Shown here: positions 10,718 to 24,355 of the stretch, piece by piece
Layout of the letters: every line of letters starts with the position of its first letter
Position numbering within the stretch: position 1 is the first letter of the stretch
Assembly: GCA_944470555.2 (NCBI GenBank)
Contig: OX104130.1
Span: 42,131,491 to 42,195,490, forward strand
Length of the DNA: 64,000 nt
Source of the DNA: Heterobilharzia americana
Lineage: Eukaryota; Platyhelminthes; Trematoda; Strigeidida; Schistosomatidae
Reading direction: 5' to 3'
Made by a program: the position numbers and the translations under genes
The notes under the pieces: model-generated
Databases searched by the model: none
What the model was told of the DNA's origin: nothing
The model's input: the letters and a program-made list of their open reading frames with translations, nothing else

Positions 10718-13700
10718 CCTTCTAAGTTTGGTTTAAATCTTCCGAATAAGTCATATTCCTTGCACAGTAGCTAGTGAATAAGTGACAAATTTTAATCCAG
10801 CTTACTGGTTTGAATAATCGTAGCGGAAACCGTGTAGGTTGTACAAGTAACAGGTTTTATTATTTATGAAGTGCAGGCTGATATTTAAAGGGTGAAATAA
10901 AACCTGGGTCACGGCATGAATCTCATCAGTGTCTCCGAATTACAATCTTACAGTTCACGTGACTGAGCAATTAGACCAGACTGCTGGTCTCAGCCTAATA
11001 TCAATTAAATCATTAGTGATGAAATAATCAGTTATAACAACTCACGACAGAAATGTATGTTAGATAATGAGATTCTGAGAACCAACAACAGAAATGTTAT
11101 ACGCCGAATCCAAATTTTGTTGGTTTTTCAAAACAAAATTTGCTCAAACGGATCTTGATTTGTCTGACCTTCTCCATACATAAAAGAATTGTTTATTACA
11201 TCTGACCGACACTGTAGTGATTATCCTGATACAATAAAGATTTGCGCTTTGTATATCATCTCAAACGAATATAGATGATAAATAAATGAGTGCTGTAATG
11301 TAATCAGTAGTTTTTATTCCTGAAACCAAGACAATGTGAGAAAAATGAGCGTTTCCAAGAAGCTACTAAAGGTTAACAACCTGATTTGACCATAAAAATT
11401 TACATGTAATCAGAAACGTTTTCAGTCAGTATATATTGCATTATAAAGGCTACTCAAAAAACGTCAACCTATAAGCTATGGCAAGGAGAGTAAAGAAGCT
11501 ATTCTAGGTAAGCACGAAATTCCATGAATATCAGCCTAGCTTGAACACATGTTTTCAACTTTCAGATAATGTTCAGTAGCTATGAAACAGGAAAAATGCC
11601 TCAAACTGTATTCTGAAGGTAAGTTGAATCGTGGTTCTTAGCACCTTTGTCAGAGGGAGTTTCCAGTTTCAAACCAATTTCTTGTACCAAAACATAATAG
11701 ATTTAAAAATTCACTTATGTGTGTAGTTTAACTGTCTGTGAAGAATATGTTTTGCAAGAAAAATGGATGTTTAATTTTCACATCACCTCTTCGAGAATTT
11801 TAATTCTGGATTTAAATATTCCAGTAAGTACAAAACAATAAACGTTTTATCACCTTAATGGCAGTAAGAGCAAAATGTAGAAGCTTTATCCTCTTCAAAT
11901 GTTTATAACGCTGTATGCTTCAAAAGACAACATCAATTTTTTATTCATTTACTAGAATTTACGCAACTGATGCGTTATTTGCTTAATTTTGTTATGCAGA
12001 TAAAAATCAAGATAAATGGCTTCAAACCTTCAGTATTTCACATTCACGACCATTACATACATACTTTTTCAGTATAAGATCGACAGAAATAATAAACTTC
12101 AAATTCCAGGAAAATTATGCCACAGCAGTAAGACCCGGAAAGTTCTCAACATACACTGAACTAGATGATAGATTAAGAATGAAATAACCCTAGGATGAAA
12201 GTGTCAGCAAAACACTAAAGACCTGGAGACAGATACCTAGGACAATAATGAAACAAGCAACCAGATTTTCAGCTTTTCTTGCTCTATATGTGTGGTAGAC
12301 CTTATCGGAGTTTTTCCGATCCTATGCTCACTAAAGAATTGAAGCTAAGGTCATCCAATGGTTAAAAAAGCTTCATAATTAAAGTGTATGTGTAACTATT
12401 AAGTTGTTGTGAGACTGTGAATCTCTATATTTAGAAAACCTTATTTTATGATTTTGAACAATGTTGTCACTTCTTCAGTAGGGATATTTCTGAAGACTGG
12501 GCTGTTAATTGCGATTAAAAAATCATAAAATTCTTAACAAGATGCTTTTGCACATGAAAGTAGCATACATTTATCATGAGTATTCTTTCCAAATTTAGCA
12601 CTATTTTAGATTTCATTTATGGTAGCCCTTTACGATCAGATTAGCTCATTATATCTTCTACGCTTTATCATAATAATATTCCACTAAAAACCCCGAAATA
12701 ATCAAATCTGTCGAACAATACAAATTCTTTTGTGTATATCTAATTGGTTCTCACCACTATTTGTTTCACTGTCCTTATTTTTCCGTAGATGAAATAATTA
12801 GGAGATAGTATCAACTAGATTACTTCTCCTTTCATTAGAAATTAGAACCTGCAAAGGAACGTAAACAAACATTTAAATTACTGTCAACAATAATTTATAA
12901 ATTACATAAAACTTCAACTTCAAGTTATACACTACTCCGTGGATATTAATTACTCATGGAATGGATTCAATGTGTAAACGTGACGTGAAACTTTCAGTCA
13001 CGCCAACTTTTGGAAACTTATCTATTTTCGTATTTTATTTCTTATGTTTAAGCTTTCAAAACTCGTATGTCCAGAAATGGTCCCTCTTACGTACTACAAT
13101 TTCAGATTAGGGTCTTTAACTCTGAGACATATAAGAAACTACCATGGTTTTTATGATGTCATTAGAAGTAAGAATTTTGGTTTTAATACCGGTTATTATT
13201 AATGAGTTCAACATTTAATACTCATCTGAAAACTTGGTGTTAAACCATTACTACGTGATCATATCTATAAAATGCAAACAGTATCATGTAACTCAACCTG
13301 CATGGGAGATTAAATCCAATGAATCAGGCGATAAGATACTGTGGTGCACTACTTTCCATATCTAATAGTCAGAGGGAGCTAGCAGAAAACTTTGTACTTG
13401 AATATCGATGATCAGAAATCTAATTTACGAGTTCGATAAGTAAATGTTTGTTGTGTATGACTGAAATTGGTTGAGTTACTGCTTTCACAATTTAGCAATG
13501 ATCAACGTTTAACGGTCTTAGTCTTACGTTAACATAAAACAAAACTTTGCAAGTTTTTATTATTCGCTGAATGCCTTTCGATAAAATTCTCAAATGAAAT
13601 AAGTTACATTTTTCAAATTTAAGTGATGCTTTATAAAGCAGTATATCAGTGTGAGTGGTGTGTATTTACCCATGCATATTAGCATGCATGCATACATGTG

Positions 13701-16700
13701 TGCGTAAACTTCATTTTCTGCTTAGATTTATCTATTAAAGAGACAAGATTGTTTAAACAGATCACTTATCAATTTGATTCTAACTTTGGTCTTTTTCACT
13801 CTGTCATTTACAAATATGTCTTTAGGCAATAATACAATTCAAGATAATACTGAAAAAAAATTTATTTTACAATCTGTTTGAATAAATAGGCGGAATTAGA
13901 GAAAATTTATCTGTGCTTACAAGAAGTCTGATGCAATGTCTAAAATCTTTACTAAAAGAAAACAGTCAAGTAATCAATAACGTCATGAATGATTTATTCT
14001 TTATTTAAAGGCATTGGACTCATTAGTTTTGTCAGGCAAGTTAACTACCTTAGAGAGTAAATTCTAACCAAGAATTCATAACACTTATAATGCAGTTAAT
14101 TCAAGCTTTAATATATACTCTTGTAATAGTAGGCCTACGTATGGAAACCAATCACTTGCAGTAGAATCATACCATGACTTCAAGTATGTTTCTCTACCCT
14201 TTAATTTTAAGGCAGCAATGTCACGTTTCCTGAGATGCTGTGTATTATAGAGGTAGCACTTGTAGCTTCATTTAGTGTCTACATCATTTTCTCTTGAAGT
14301 CTGCTGTATACTACAATTCTTGCAAAATAAAACAGTAAGAACCAAGCTGTACATAGGCATAATCGAAAAACACAAGCTTTTAAAATGGTAACAGATTATC
14401 AGTGTTCACTATTTGAAAAGTTCTACACACCTCCTAAATTTATCTATTGTTTTCAAAATCTTAATAAATTCATACCTAATTGGGATTATTTTGAATGTTT
14501 CACTCTCCCTCCTACACACTTGCAACTAGGTGTTGTTCATTGGTAATAAATGTTACTGTCTGTTAGAACAAACGGTTTTTGGAGTGGGATAAGGCAAATC
14601 TAAGGTATCTGGCATCTTAGTGGTTATTTCTAAATCAAGATGAGATGCTAGGTAACGATGATTTAGATAGACTACACATCTTAAAAGTTCTATTCGATCT
14701 CTAGCTTTTAATAACCATTACAAGTCCCCTACTAACTTTGGCAACATAATGACATGAGAAATAAAAAATCCTAACAAAAAGAATCAAATCTTCTACTTGG
14801 ATAACTAGTGTGATTTCAAGAAAATATTGAGAACATTGAATGATACAACGATGACTGATTTATTTTCACAAATGAATATCCTACATTTCAACTAAATAAG
14901 TCAGTGACACCACTTCTTTTCCCAGCAATTAAAGAATGTTTGTAGTCCAAATTCCAAACTGATAAAGTCACTCGCACTCAAACTATAGAAGGAAGCAGTA
15001 ACATGAAACTAGATGACTGACAGTTGACTAGTTTTCAAGCGAGAGCTTGAGAAGGTTCAGCAAATGAAAGAGAAATATTTAATGAAAATTCTAGCAGTTC
15101 TACTACAGAGATCCCTGAAGAAAGCAAAATTAAGCAAAGAAATTCTAATACAAGGTGCTTCATTAGCAGAGCAAGTGTAAGAAAACTACCGAGGCAGATA
15201 AATAAACCTTTGTGTGATTAAAATAAGTACTTTTTTGGTAAAACATAAAGTTTGCACAGAAAAGTTCAGTAACACAAAGCACACTGTAGCTATCTAGCTG
15301 AAAGAGATTCGATTCTTCTTATTAGCTTGACTGATATAACACACAGTGGTACATCATATGGATTTTGATGACTTTGAAATATTGTTCTACCCACAGCAAG
15401 AGGGAAATAAAAGAACACCTTTAACTCTTACTTTTGGACTCTTTGGTCTTTTGATGCCATCTCGCAAACAAATACCACAGAAAAGTTGGTTTTACACAAG
15501 AATGTCAATGTGTCCTTTAGCAAAGATATACTCATGAAGAAGATTGATAGAAATTATTTTCAAGTGACTAACCAGACGGTTTTTATCGGTGATTATGTTT
15601 TGAACAAGATAACGGACCATGTGAATATAACATCAAATATACGCAAAAATATATGCGTTTACTGACGTGTAATACTCTTAATTACTTTTGTTGTGCAAAC
15701 CTATTTATTATTTTCAGAAATGTCTAGCTTCTGAGAACACCTAAGTATTGTTCTGATAAATTACATAAGAAATAAAACCGAGGTGCGGGGCTTACACTAC
15801 GTTGCTTCCAACACTATGTACACTCTACTATACCAATTCTGTTCACAGTAGCTATCACGAATGACAAATTTTCATTGCCACCAGGCATCAGAAAATGATA
15901 GTGTTTACTATGCAGAAGGTCGCTTGTTTGGGAAACACTGCTTTCAAACTAAGCTACTCACGTAATTCGACGTTTACTATTGTGTTCTTCTGAACCAAGG
16001 AATACTTTTCACACTCCTACTTCTTAATGATATTCTAAATCTTCTGATGTTGAATTGCAAGTACTAAACATATAGTGAATACAGAGTTAAGTACAAACTA
16101 ACAGTTACTTACATCATGAAAACTCAATAAAACACTCAAGATAGAGGAAAAAAAAGAAATACATTTATTCCTTTGCCACTAAGTTTAAACCATTTCATTT
16201 CGGATAATTTCACCATGCTTTCCATTACAAAAACGTTATACTTTAGAAGATTCACAACGTCATTCTGACAGCTAATGAAACAGCGAGTTTTATTTTGTTT
16301 ATGAAGACAGACATTTACAAAGAGAAGAAAATCAATTAATTACCTCGTTAGTTGTTAGGGCACCCTTCAAGGTAACTCGACAGACCTAGTCTCTGTTCTT
16401 CTGCCCGTTCTTCAGTTGTTCTGCTGCCGCAACTGGTGATTATTTGCTTTCTAAAAGCGTACATAAGTAGTAAAAGCCAAAATATTTTTCAGATAACTTC
16501 CGTCTTCTTATTACACTATGCAAAAATATTTGTGCAGCAAATTAATAATCTCTACTTTTCATATCCTTTTGAATAACTTGTTTGATACCGATTTCGGTAA
16601 TGCTATATGAAATGTCGTAAACCTGATTAGTGCTAATCAGCTTATAATGTTATGTTATCATTAACGAATTTCCAAATAACTCAGTTAAGTTAGCCTGGTT

Positions 16701-17270
16701 CTAAATAAAAATACCTGGAACCCGTCTACTAGAACATTACCACGACTGAGAAGTTACTACACCATCAATTATTATCACTGAAAGAAAAATAACAGACAAT
16801 TTGTAAACGACATTTGAAATGTCGCATGGGGACAATTTAGCGACAAAAACATTACAGTAAGCTGTTTTGTACAGTGCTTAATTGATACACAACATTGAAT
16901 GACCATTTCGCTTTGAGCTATTAATCAAGTTACTAACTAGTTTATGCATATACTAAATATGCTAAGCATATAGTTCGGCAGCTTTTTGTGTCACGTAAAT
17001 TTAAAAGGTCATTATATCTTTAAATGAACTAGACCTAAAGTCACTGCAACAGAATATATTATGAATAAAAGGTTAAAATAAGAATTCAGACATTTCTGGC
17101 CTGATGAAGTGAAGAAAAGTTGACATTTGTAACAGAATAGTAACTGAATAAGTAATGTTTTTTTCTAACTGCTTAGTGAACGCTTTAGATTTTGTCAGTT
17201 TAATGCATTTTAATTCATCCCTAGATCTTCATCAATAAGCTTGCATTCATCACATAATTGAACAGCATTG
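9891..17270. other. AT-rich non-coding region
   Basis: About 7.4 kb in which I could support no gene. It holds an (AT)n tract at 10666-10714 and only short random open frames. Small exons of a gene extending outside the window cannot be excluded by eye. Confidence 0.4.
10666..10714. repeat. (AT)n microsatellite
   Basis: An uninterrupted alternating A/T run of about 49 bases. Confidence 0.97.
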
Positions 17271-17277
17271 TTTACTG

Positions 17278-17436
17278 GATTACGTTTCGAACATAATTTA
17301 TTGTCCATAGTTATATCAAGATAAATGTGAATTTCCTCGTCTAGAGGAAATGTGGACCATATAAAAGGATATCCTAAAGTTTTGTAGTTATCGTGAAATG
17401 ACCATGGACAACAAATTGTGTCCGAAACGTAATCTT
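17278..17436. repeat. inverted-repeat (foldback) element
   Basis: Arm 17278-17311 (beginning GATTACGTTTCG) is the reverse complement of 17402-17434 (ending CGAAACGTAATC) over about 34 bases. The few mismatches are all transitions. The interior contains a smaller hairpin, TTTCCTC/GAGGAAA, near 17331-17350. The right arm also contains GGACA..TGTCC followed by GAAAC, resembling half of a hammerhead, but a CTGANGA box is not intact. Nature unknown: a foldback or MITE-like element, or a retroelement terminal-repeat fragment. Confidence 0.6.
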
Positions 17437-17859
17437 CTATGACAAATGTAATACATCAACAAAAATAAAATTACATTCCATCACAGTGCACAACTCTTAC
17501 TCTTATATTAGCTTGTATTCGTTCAAATCTTGCGTTAGTATCTATTTGTTTATAAATCAACATATTTTATGTTGAATGTTTATCTTACAGTTTAACAATG
17601 TAAATAAGTTTCATTATTCTATCATGGTATCAATTTTATTTAATTTTCTATCCTTCTATCTCTGTACAACTTCCTATTCTCAGTAGTTCTGAAATGTGGT
17701 TATTTGCACTGGTGCTTTATTGTGAAACACCCTCTACTGGTTTGTCTGTCTATTTGATGGAGTTAAAAGGTTACCTTCAACCTGTCTGTTTTTGAATTCA
17801 GAACTTATGTCCCTGCATCATTCGCTGCCTGAATATTTCCTTGGTAACTTCTCCGACTG

Positions 17860-18060
17860 CAATACTGGGTGACTTAGGGTATGAATCCTGCAAGGGATAT
17901 TATTCGGTCAAGGTTGCAGACGCGTCGTGTTCAGAAGTATGAATAGGCACGAAAATTGAGTCCAAGGTTCCCTGTTAATCATCTCCGAAAATCCTGCATT
18001 AGATACCTTATAAAAGTGGATATTATCGTCCATGCAATATTACCAGTTAAAAAAGTAGAA
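17860..18060 (+). mobile_element. Sm-alpha-like SINE unit, degenerate
   Basis: A-box-like ACTGGGTGACTTAGGG, B-box-like GGGTATGAATCC near 17878, and a degenerate hammerhead TCAGAAGTATGAATAGG CACGAAAAT near 17932-17956 in which the GAAA half survives and the CTGANGA half is damaged. The order of parts equals that of the units at 9.7 and 24.5 kb. Confidence 0.45.
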
Positions 18061-18239
18061 CGATGTAGTAGTCATTTATGAAAGGTGTATAACAAAGGGA
18101 TACATGACTATATGAAAACCTTTATCTACCGTATAGACTGAAATTGGTGAGACGTAGAGATCAACCTGACCTTAAGTAAAATAATTCAGTTTGGATTTAC
18201 CTACTGATTTCAGGTTAGTATTCATCATAGAATGACAAC

Positions 18240-18380
18240 AGTTAAAGAAACATTGGAAACCTGGGAGTAGTGGATAGCTGTTTAGTCCTAGTGTGTAACT
18301 TCTCAGCAGTTCACACCCATGATTTTGAGGTTACGCAGCCAACACATTACTCTTGAGCCACTGGGTCAAAATCCAATGGT
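18240..18380 (-). mobile_element. Sm-alpha-like SINE unit, degenerate
   Basis: Read on the minus strand: ACCATTGGATTTTGACCCAG as the A-box region, a diverged B-box region, then CTGCTGAGAAGTTACACACT followed by AGGACTAAACAG, a damaged form of the CTGAGGA...GGACGAAAC hammerhead, and a tail containing CCCAGGTTTCCAATG like the tails at 25.27 and 26.2 kb. Confidence 0.55.
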
Positions 18381-21300
18381 CCAGATTTGCCACTTTCGTC
18401 AATTCACGATATATCGTAGTAATTCTGGTTTTAAAAATGTACTTAGTGCTGTTTGCGTATCGTTGAATTCATATTACACAGATTTACAATGCAAGCTTCA
18501 TAGTACAAACAAACGTGTATAGAATCCCTCAGTTATTCAGAACTTTGACTAATATAGTAAGCATAGAAATGTTGATGTCAATGAATGTTTCAAGGTTAGT
18601 AAATACCGTTTGGTTATTTAACATTTTTCTTAAATCATAAAATACAAACGTATTTTATCAATCGTTCCCATCCATTCCTAAAAATCATAGGTTACCGTTT
18701 TGAGGACTGCAATAACGTCCTTTAATGAGATATGAACTAATGAACATGAGAGTCTGAGGATTACTATACCAAATATTGGGTCCTCAGTGGGGTACACATT
18801 TGGTAAAGTACCACTCTTCCAAGTCATCATAATTCATCCATGCAACCCTGGACTATATTTAAATCAAAATTTTTCAATAAATTCAATACCGATAGTAAAC
18901 CTGAGTTCTAAAATTGAAATAAGTAAAATAAATGTATAAGTTTAGCCTTGGCGGAAAAGTCACCTTCCTACTTACTGAAATAGGAAAACTCAAATGTTGA
19001 ATAAAATTGAAATTAAAGCCTAGGAAACACTTTACTGACATGGTATTCACTTTCAACCAGACGATGATTCCTGTAATAAGAGAATTTTTTTATGATCACC
19101 CATACCATGCAAAGATATATTACAACTGGTATTTATGAATTTACTTATAGAAGTCAATCCTAAGATATTTTATCGGTTATTTGGGTTTCATTGGGATTAC
19201 GCAATCTACAAGTATAGTTTTACATAATGTCCTAAACCCACTCATTCACTACGTAACATACATCGTAGCTAAGCGACAAGGATTGAAGTGCATCGACGTA
19301 TTAAAATATAGGTATATATACTCATTTCACTGACTTGTTAAATTATCTGATTAATCATGCAACAGCCGAATACACAAAAGTATCAGTCAACCATATTTCA
19401 CTCACCCTATTTAATTTAATTTTCGTGTTTTCGTTTTCGTTGAGAAAGCCTACATATATTTTTACATTTAATTAAATTATATGTTAAAAGCTTCATTCGA
19501 TAATACTTAAATTTATACAAGATTTGTATGCAATGTAAAGCAATGAATATCCTTGCTGATGGTTTGAGTCAAGTTACTGACTCTCCTGAGTTCAACTGAC
19601 CGAGTGAATTTCTGAGGAATAGTGTTAAAACAAATGAACGTTGGTGTTTGAGAACTTTATTTGTCTGTTGTCAGGACTTTATATGCTTAATCTGTCAAGC
19701 GTTGATCAGCAATGACTGTGTAATGCACAGCTCTAACTGAATTGGTAGTCTCGTAAGGTTGTTCAAATGGTAGACCAACTTACAATTGTTAGTAACACAA
19801 AGGCTAAATAATATCTTTCTAAACGACGTGATAAAATATACACCTGTAGCATATTGTTTTTAAAATTACCCTTATGTTTCAGAATTAGATCAATATCATA
19901 TGATATGCTGAAAAGACGTAGTCACGTCAGAGAGAATATGATTTCACTGCTAGGCACTTGGACTTTTGACTCTGTTGACCCGTAATGAAGGGTATCTTAA
20001 ACAGCCTATTGATACCTATGATGAAATTAAAACTACTCCAACATTTTGAGTATAGCTATTCTCTGAGTCCTCGTAACCTGTTCTAGCACACTTAACCAAC
20101 GTAATGACTGCTTAGTAATTTTATCAATAACTAAATACTGGATCGTAATTTGAAAAAAGTAAGCTAAAATAACTTTGTAAGTTCATCTGATAAGCATGAA
20201 TTCAAGTCATAAAAGACGTAAATATTTTCGTGACAGAACGGTGATATCCTAAAATCGAAGTTAAAAATCAGATATCACTTGCTGAAAATAAATGACTGAC
20301 ATTCTGTGTTGCCTTCTTGAATAAATTAACCACCTCCACCAGTATCAAGGAGAAACAGATCATAGGTAAATTGGTTGTTCTTGGTACTATTTATCGATCA
20401 AATATAAAAGCCTTATTCCTTCATATTTAGAACTCATCTCTAAGACATGTCAACATTCCTTAGTGAAGTCAGACGTCATCCGTCACCCCTTCCAACCCCT
20501 TAGTGCTACCCATATGTTAATGGATGCCAACAAATCCAACAGGCTTGACAATAGAAAACCGTAATTCATAGTATGAATAGTTTGGTAATTTGAGGATATT
20601 TTCGTTAACTCCATTTTGGAACCCAGAGTCTTTCAGTCGCAAAGTGACTTCAAAAAGGTGAACTTATTTGTATTCAGGGTGTTCGATGATTTCAGTCTTA
20701 CAGGCAGACAAGCGTTTAGATGTCATTTATTGGCAAGTGATAATGACCGTGATTGAATAATGAATGCCTGCTGTAATGACTAGAAGCATGGAGCTGCATC
20801 ATGTTTTCAATCAAATTACGCGCTGAGTTCTCTGTCCGAAACTGAAGTGAAGTACGTTTGTCCAATTTCTTTGAGTTCCCAATAGGTCTTGAGCTTATGT
20901 CAGTAAACCATGTTCCTAATAATTAACTTTACTACAGTTTGGAAGATATGTGGTTGAATACGAGGATGATAGTTGTTTAGTGTCCTTCAAGCTATGATGC
21001 TTGTTCTTCATAATAAAACAAGTGTTACTGAAGTCATCCAGTCTAGCTATGAAGCGTCAAACAGAGATCATCAAGGCTCAAAAAGCGTCGAATAACTATA
21101 AGATGATCAATTTTTTCAACGAATCAACTAAATGGAGCATAGTCCATAATTACTCAAATCTCCGGATATCGTCAAGTATTTTCTTTCTAGAAATAGGCCA
21201 TACATGAGTCATACAAACTAATGACTACAAGAGGGCTATAACTATGAACATAACACTAGTGTTTGTCAATAGATTGGTAGAGCAGAGACGTTTGCAGTAG

Positions 21301-22980
21301 CAGCGAAAATCACGAAATTAATATCTAAACTATCAATTAAAAAATAGTTAAAATAAACTATTTTGATTTGTTACAGTTAATAATGTTTTTGAAAAAGTGG
21401 TTTTTCAAAACATAAATAAATACAAGAAAGACTTAATTTCCCTTTAGAAAAACAACAATAAATAAAATTTGGTATTATTTTATTTTGTGAAAATTTTAAG
21501 TTTTGTTTATTAAACATTGAAAAGCATTATCACGTGAGATTTACGAAATGTCATTTACTGAGATAAATTTCCACAGAGGTAAATTATAAACAGATGAACA
21601 TTTAAACCAAACTAATTTTTTATTTGCTTGTTTGTTTGTTCGTAATTCTAATTTGTTTAATTTTAAGCTTGCGAAAATTTATTAACAGTTAGATCATTCT
21701 TTTTAATCGATCCCCTCTTTTGCAAGGCTATTTATGATCTCTATTCCCTAACTATTCAACTCCTAAAACCAACCTTTAAACGCTAACATTAAGTACTGGT
21801 CGACTGTATGACATGCGTGATGTTCTAAAATTGTGTAGTCGATTACTTAAAACAAGTCTGAAACTGAATTGCTAAACATCTGCAATTACTTGATTGAAAT
21901 CCCGTACAAGAGAACCTAGGGATAAAGTCTTCGAGTGAAGAATTGGACGATGCTGAATTAAAGCTTTAAGTACGGATTTTTTGACATATTCAAATTTATT
22001 ATTCCTAAGAGTGTACGCAGACTAGAAACCAAAGTTCAAGGTCATCCGCTGAAGGCATTCAACCACCCTATATATGGAGGTTTAATATTTTACCTGGGCG
22101 ATTACATTTTGTCACTTGGTCATTCTAACCAGTACTGACTAGTTCATTATCAACGTACATGTATATACAGAAATGCTTCCTTATAGATTTTAGGGCTCTT
22201 ATTGTGGTCTTAACAGACCCTAGTACCAACTACTAATTCTTAGCATTTACCCAGAACTCAATAAGATGCGAAAAATAAAATAAAACCCCATGCTGGCATA
22301 TGATTCATCATTCTAAAATGCTAGAAATAACTGACCGGTCGTGACTGTACATGAACAGTGCAATGATACATGACAACTTACTGAATAGCATGAATGCTTG
22401 ACCAAATACCTTAAGGTAGCTGAGTCCATAAAATCAGCAGAGACTGGCACCCAATGTAAAGAGCCTTTGGACCGTAAGTTATTGACTTCCAAAGCTTACT
22501 CACAGATATAAGCACCGATTGGAATGATTGACTAAAAAGCGTAAAAAGACAAAGATAAGATAGAAGAAAACACTTACTACTCATGTCCATTTATCCTACC
22601 TACAGCTTAGTTCACTCTTCAAAAGTTGGTAAAATTAAGCAGAAATGAATAAGAGTTACATGAATAGCTTATGGCTTTTGAGACACTAAAAGTCGAATGA
22701 CAGGAAAAATAAAGACTCAGTAAAAGTTATTACCTTTCTTATGAGCTTTTCTTTACAACAGAAAGCAAAAAAATTTATTTTTACTTTTAAACCCTTGTTC
22801 AGTTGCAGATAATTGTAACTTCTGGTCTCTTGAGGATAATAAAGATATAAATTACCTGTTTGGATGAAAAATATTACATGGTAAGTTCACCTTCAGTAAA
22901 TTTGGACTTTTCAAGGGTCAAGTAAATTCTTCCCTGCCTGGTTTCCTCTTACTCTGTTCAGAATTACTTTACAGGGTCGA
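18381..22980. other. AT-rich non-coding region
   Basis: About 4.6 kb with no gene recognised. The most A+T-rich part is roughly 21.3-21.7 kb, where small hairpins such as AAATAGTT/AACTATTT occur. Nothing else stands out. Confidence 0.45.
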
Positions 22981-22984
22981 ATTA

Positions 22985-23275
22985 CTCAAATTGTGTTAGT
23001 AGATAGACTCGTTTGGGAATGCCTCGATTCTGCCGAATATTCACGACGTTATACTGACCAGAACGTGCGCTTCGTACTATTTGGGATTCGTCAGCTGAAG
23101 GTCGAGCAATTCGGCCCTGTATAACGACGTGAAATTACAAGTATCAGTACAATAATTGACAGCAGTTGTACAAGAGGTAGCTATCGTGCCCCAGTGGCCT
23201 ATAACTCGTTTGGCGTTTGAAGCGAAAGGTACTGGGTTCGAGTGGCCTGGATTCCTCTGCTAGTCACCTAGATCA
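22985..23275 (+). mobile_element. Sm-alpha-like SINE unit, 3'-truncated
   Basis: A leader region (GCCGAATATTCACGACG near 23033) leads into GTACAAGAGGTAGCTATCGT (about 23171), then the A-box-like CCCCAGTGGCCTATAAC and B-box-like GGGTTCGAGTGGCC (about 23234). The hammerhead part expected 3' of the B box is not found. The A-box head is nearly identical to that at 24474. Confidence 0.55.
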
Positions 23276-24054
23276 ATATGAAATAATATTTGTTACACAT
23301 TTCATATTCATAACGTCCACCACAAGTTAATGATTTTGTGAAGAGACTTCTATTTAGCACACTAAACACTTAGCCCGACAGAGAATTTTCCTAAATATTA
23401 ATTCAATGGCTTACAAGCAATTCCTTTAGGTCACCGATATGTATATGCCTGCACCTTTAGCATATCTTAAACTTCTGCTAGGCTGACCGACCTGCTGATT
23501 TCTTACTAACAGTTCAAGTCTCCCGTCTCAGCATTTATCAAATCGTTTTATCTTTTCCTTATCGAAATTTTACAGATATGAAATGATATCTCATTTAATA
23601 GCAGCAGTTTAAATACTTAACGAGTTCACTGTTTATATCTGAAATCCAATCATGATAAAACCGAAGGTGATGCGAAACAAAATTCTGAGAAGTAAGAAAG
23701 AAATCTCGATGATTTTAATGTTTTTGGTCAACCTATAAATAAATTCACATAGGGTGAAACTGATTATTCTTTCCGAATCTTTGAAAAAATATTTTGTAGC
23801 CTTAAAAGACATTGGAAAACAGACGTTTAAATGCTCATTCTTAAACAAGTAGTCACAAGTTTGTTTTTTCAAACCATAAGATACAAGCATTTGTAATAAG
23901 TTTACTGCCAGTTAACTGATGTGTCAAAATATCAAACCTGACACTGAGGGGCACCTTTCAACAACTTTTATAAGGTTGGTGCCAAACTTTTTAAGTATAG
24001 ATGCTAGACACTTTATAATTGTTATTGGTTGATAATTATAATTTCCGATTGCTA
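23276..24054. other. AT-rich non-coding spacer
   Basis: Between two repeat units. The open frame at 23633-23890 (minus) shows no recognisable protein. Confidence 0.45.
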
Positions 24055-24312
24055 TACCGCTTCGAATATCTCGACGTCTGTAGGCAGACAGGCTCCTATA
24101 TGAACTCCTCGATGCTGCCAGACATCCATGATGTTCATTCACTCACTTTACTCGAAGTGGAACCCTTGACTGGTGCTTCCTTCCTATTTCGGAACCGTCG
24201 GCTGGATGTACCTACACCCCAGTGAGCGATGTTCCCACTGGGACTCAAACCATGTACCCATCTCTTCAATGTCAAAAGCTTATTCACTAGGCCATTGGGC
24301 CATGATAGCTAC
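24055..24312 (-). mobile_element. Sm-alpha-like SINE unit plus start of a next unit
   Basis: On the minus strand 24312-24165 has GGCCCAATGGCCTAGTG (A-box region), GGTTTGAGTCCC (B box) and AACATCGCTCACTGGGG, then a damaged hammerhead (GCCGACGG...GGAAGGAAGC). Downstream in the same orientation, 24131-24055 reads ATGTCTGGCAGCATCGAGG, which is the leader also found on the plus strand at 24361. A unit followed by the leader of another suggests a remnant of a tandem array. Confidence 0.6.
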
Positions 24313-24355
24313 CACTTATACAACGAGTATATTTTTTCACTAGGATGATTGCAAT

